From Siderastrea siderea (lineage: Eukaryota > Cnidaria > Anthozoa > Scleractinia > Rhizangiidae), in NCBI GenBank assembly GCA_964030785.1, contig OZ034970.1, forward strand, positions 21,894,634 to 21,958,633: DNA of 64,000 bases. Direction: 5' to 3'. Each line of letters begins with the position of its first letter. Position 1 is the stretch's first letter. The notes below the pieces were generated by a model. That model made no database searches, was not told the origin of the DNA, and saw only the letters and a program-made list of their open reading frames with translations. Both the position numbers and the translations under genes were made by a program. Below are positions 62,945 through 64,000 of the stretch, one piece after another.

Positions 62945-63860
62945 CTTAGTCCTCTTGGGGCCGCGCGGCCTCTGAACAACGGCCTTGCAGTTAAAATGAC
63001 GTAAACAGAGAGATTTTATCACGTTTGAAATCCAATCTCTCAAATGTGAGACATTCTCCTAGTGAATAAACAATAACATGACCTTTATAATTTGCCCACA
63101 TCAATAAAAGAAGCCACGTCGCTTTCCATTTTTAAGAACTTTCTTAGATCTCATTTTAGCCATTAGTTTTACTTATTAATATAATAACAGGTAACTTCGA
63201 TAGCTGTCTTATTTGTCTTAACCTTAAACAAATTGCGACTTTATGGAGATATGTAATTTCCCTTTTATTCACTTTTTTAAATCTTTGTACATAATTTTAA
63301 AGTAATTTTTAATTTTTAAATTTTTATCATGTAGTCATAATTTACGCAGGGCCCCTTTTGATACCAGCCAATGGCTGATAGGGCTACCCTGCCTAAATAA
63401 AGTTGACTTGATTTGACTTGACTTGACTAAAGATCCTTTAAGTTGAATTTTCCATCTATGATCGCAGAAAACTTCAGGGTAGGATTGATGAAATACATAA
63501 GAATTGCTGCAGACGTGTTTATAAATCGTGTTTTTAAAGGGAATGCAGTTCAGGGAACGCAGTTCACAGTGCGTCGCAAGAGGGTTGCAACATAGACAAA
63601 ATATTCCATCACACTTTCACGGTTTTCGTCATGCAGGTTCACATGCTGTCTCCTTAGTGTGGGAAGGGGGGATGCCATTGAGTCACCGTGGGCTGCCTGT
63701 AAATTCTTCTGAATACCCAAAATATCTTTCTTGATAGTGTCACAGCATTAGTCAAAATATTGCTTCACATACGGTAGCCACTGTTTTGGTCACACAGATT
63801 CACGTGCTGGGTCTCCTGCGCGGCCTCTGAACAATGGCCTTGCTGTTATAATGACGTAAA
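62945..63860. repeat. Short direct repeats around the LINE end
   Basis: GCGCGGCCTCTGAACAACGG near 62963 recurs near 63819, both followed by a CTTGC...AATGACGTAAA stretch. A second pair (63600-63655 and 63753-63812) shares CAAAATATT...TTCAC and CACATGCTG-like sequence. Possibly target-site or older duplicated DNA. Confidence 0.45.
63090..63428 (+). mobile_element. LINE 3' end
   Basis: The plus strand reads KEATSLSIFKNFLRSHFSH, the usual last residues of a LINE ORF2, then a 3' untranslated region with GGGCCCCTTTTGATACCAGC and TGATAGGGCTACCCTG, and ends in TTGACTTGATTTGACTTGAC pentamer repeats. Confidence 0.65.
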
Positions 63861-64000
63861 TGATGACCTTTGAACGACAATTGCATCACTGTTATAACAA
63901 TAGATTCTAGTTTGCAAGTAGCCTGCACTCGTGTTGTTAGGATCCAAACGGAGCCCTTGCCTGAAGGCTGAAACAAGGTCACCGATTACAACAAAACAAA

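Overview
The window is a non-coding, transposon-rich stretch of an animal nuclear genome. The repeat content (tRNA-derived SINEs, CR1-like LINEs, Penelope-like elements with a hammerhead ribozyme, and a near-intact Polinton/adintovirus-like element) fits a cnidarian, most likely a coral. That assignment is an inference: no host single-copy gene is present. The only host-like coding remnants are decayed RecQ-family helicase pieces.

Layout. 0.1-3.1 kb: broken RecQ-like exons with MITEs between them. 5.5-8.2 kb: a 5'-truncated CR1-like LINE (minus strand), split by a 1.1-kb hAT-like element with an 8-bp target duplication. 8.4-15.2 kb: a giant imperfect palindrome carrying nested insertions whose empty sites can be read from the opposite arm. 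15.3-17.1 kb: a SINE and a Penelope-like fragment with a hammerhead motif. 18.2-28.1 kb: a LINE split by an 8.8-kb palindromic element, which itself carries a 4.4-kb element, a RecQ-bearing MULE-like element and a SINE. 28.9-36.4 kb: MITEs, microsatellites, a foldback element and a 3-unit tandem repeat. 36,493-56,841: the Polinton. 57.6-60.9 kb: a second, inverted copy of the 4.4-kb element. 61.9-63.4 kb: Penelope and LINE remnants.

The Polinton is 20.3 kb (18.3 kb without a 2.06-kb insertion). It is flanked by the 6-bp duplication ATCGAT and has about 110-bp inverted ends, each able to fold into a hairpin. It encodes a protein-primed DNA polymerase B, a chromodomain integrase, an adenain-like protease, an FtsK/HerA-type packaging ATPase, double-jelly-roll major capsid and penton-like proteins, a phospholipase A2 domain protein, a core-like protein, a fibre-like protein, a BRO-N/nuclease protein and a zinc-ribbon VLTF3-like factor. 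Related outward-reading genes of unknown function lie at both ends. Several genes are broken (BRO-N nonsense codon, fibre frameshift, core gene insertion, terminal gene homopolymer indel), so this is a recently dead or dying copy.

Main discovery candidate: three overlapping ORF pairs in the Polinton (zinc-ribbon to PLA2, PLA2 to integrase, pX-like to protease) are all in the -1 relation. Each overlap holds a canonical -1 slippery heptamer in the correct phase (GGGAAAC, AAAAAAC, AAAAAAC). Two are followed, after 6-7 nt, by a GC-rich stem that is conspicuous in AT-rich DNA, and none of the downstream ORFs has an ATG at its conserved start. This looks like retrovirus-style programmed frameshifting used to make integrase and protease as fusions to virion proteins. 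A second candidate is a TCTAAT-type motif just upstream of the start codon of structural genes but missing from replication genes, suggesting a late promoter.
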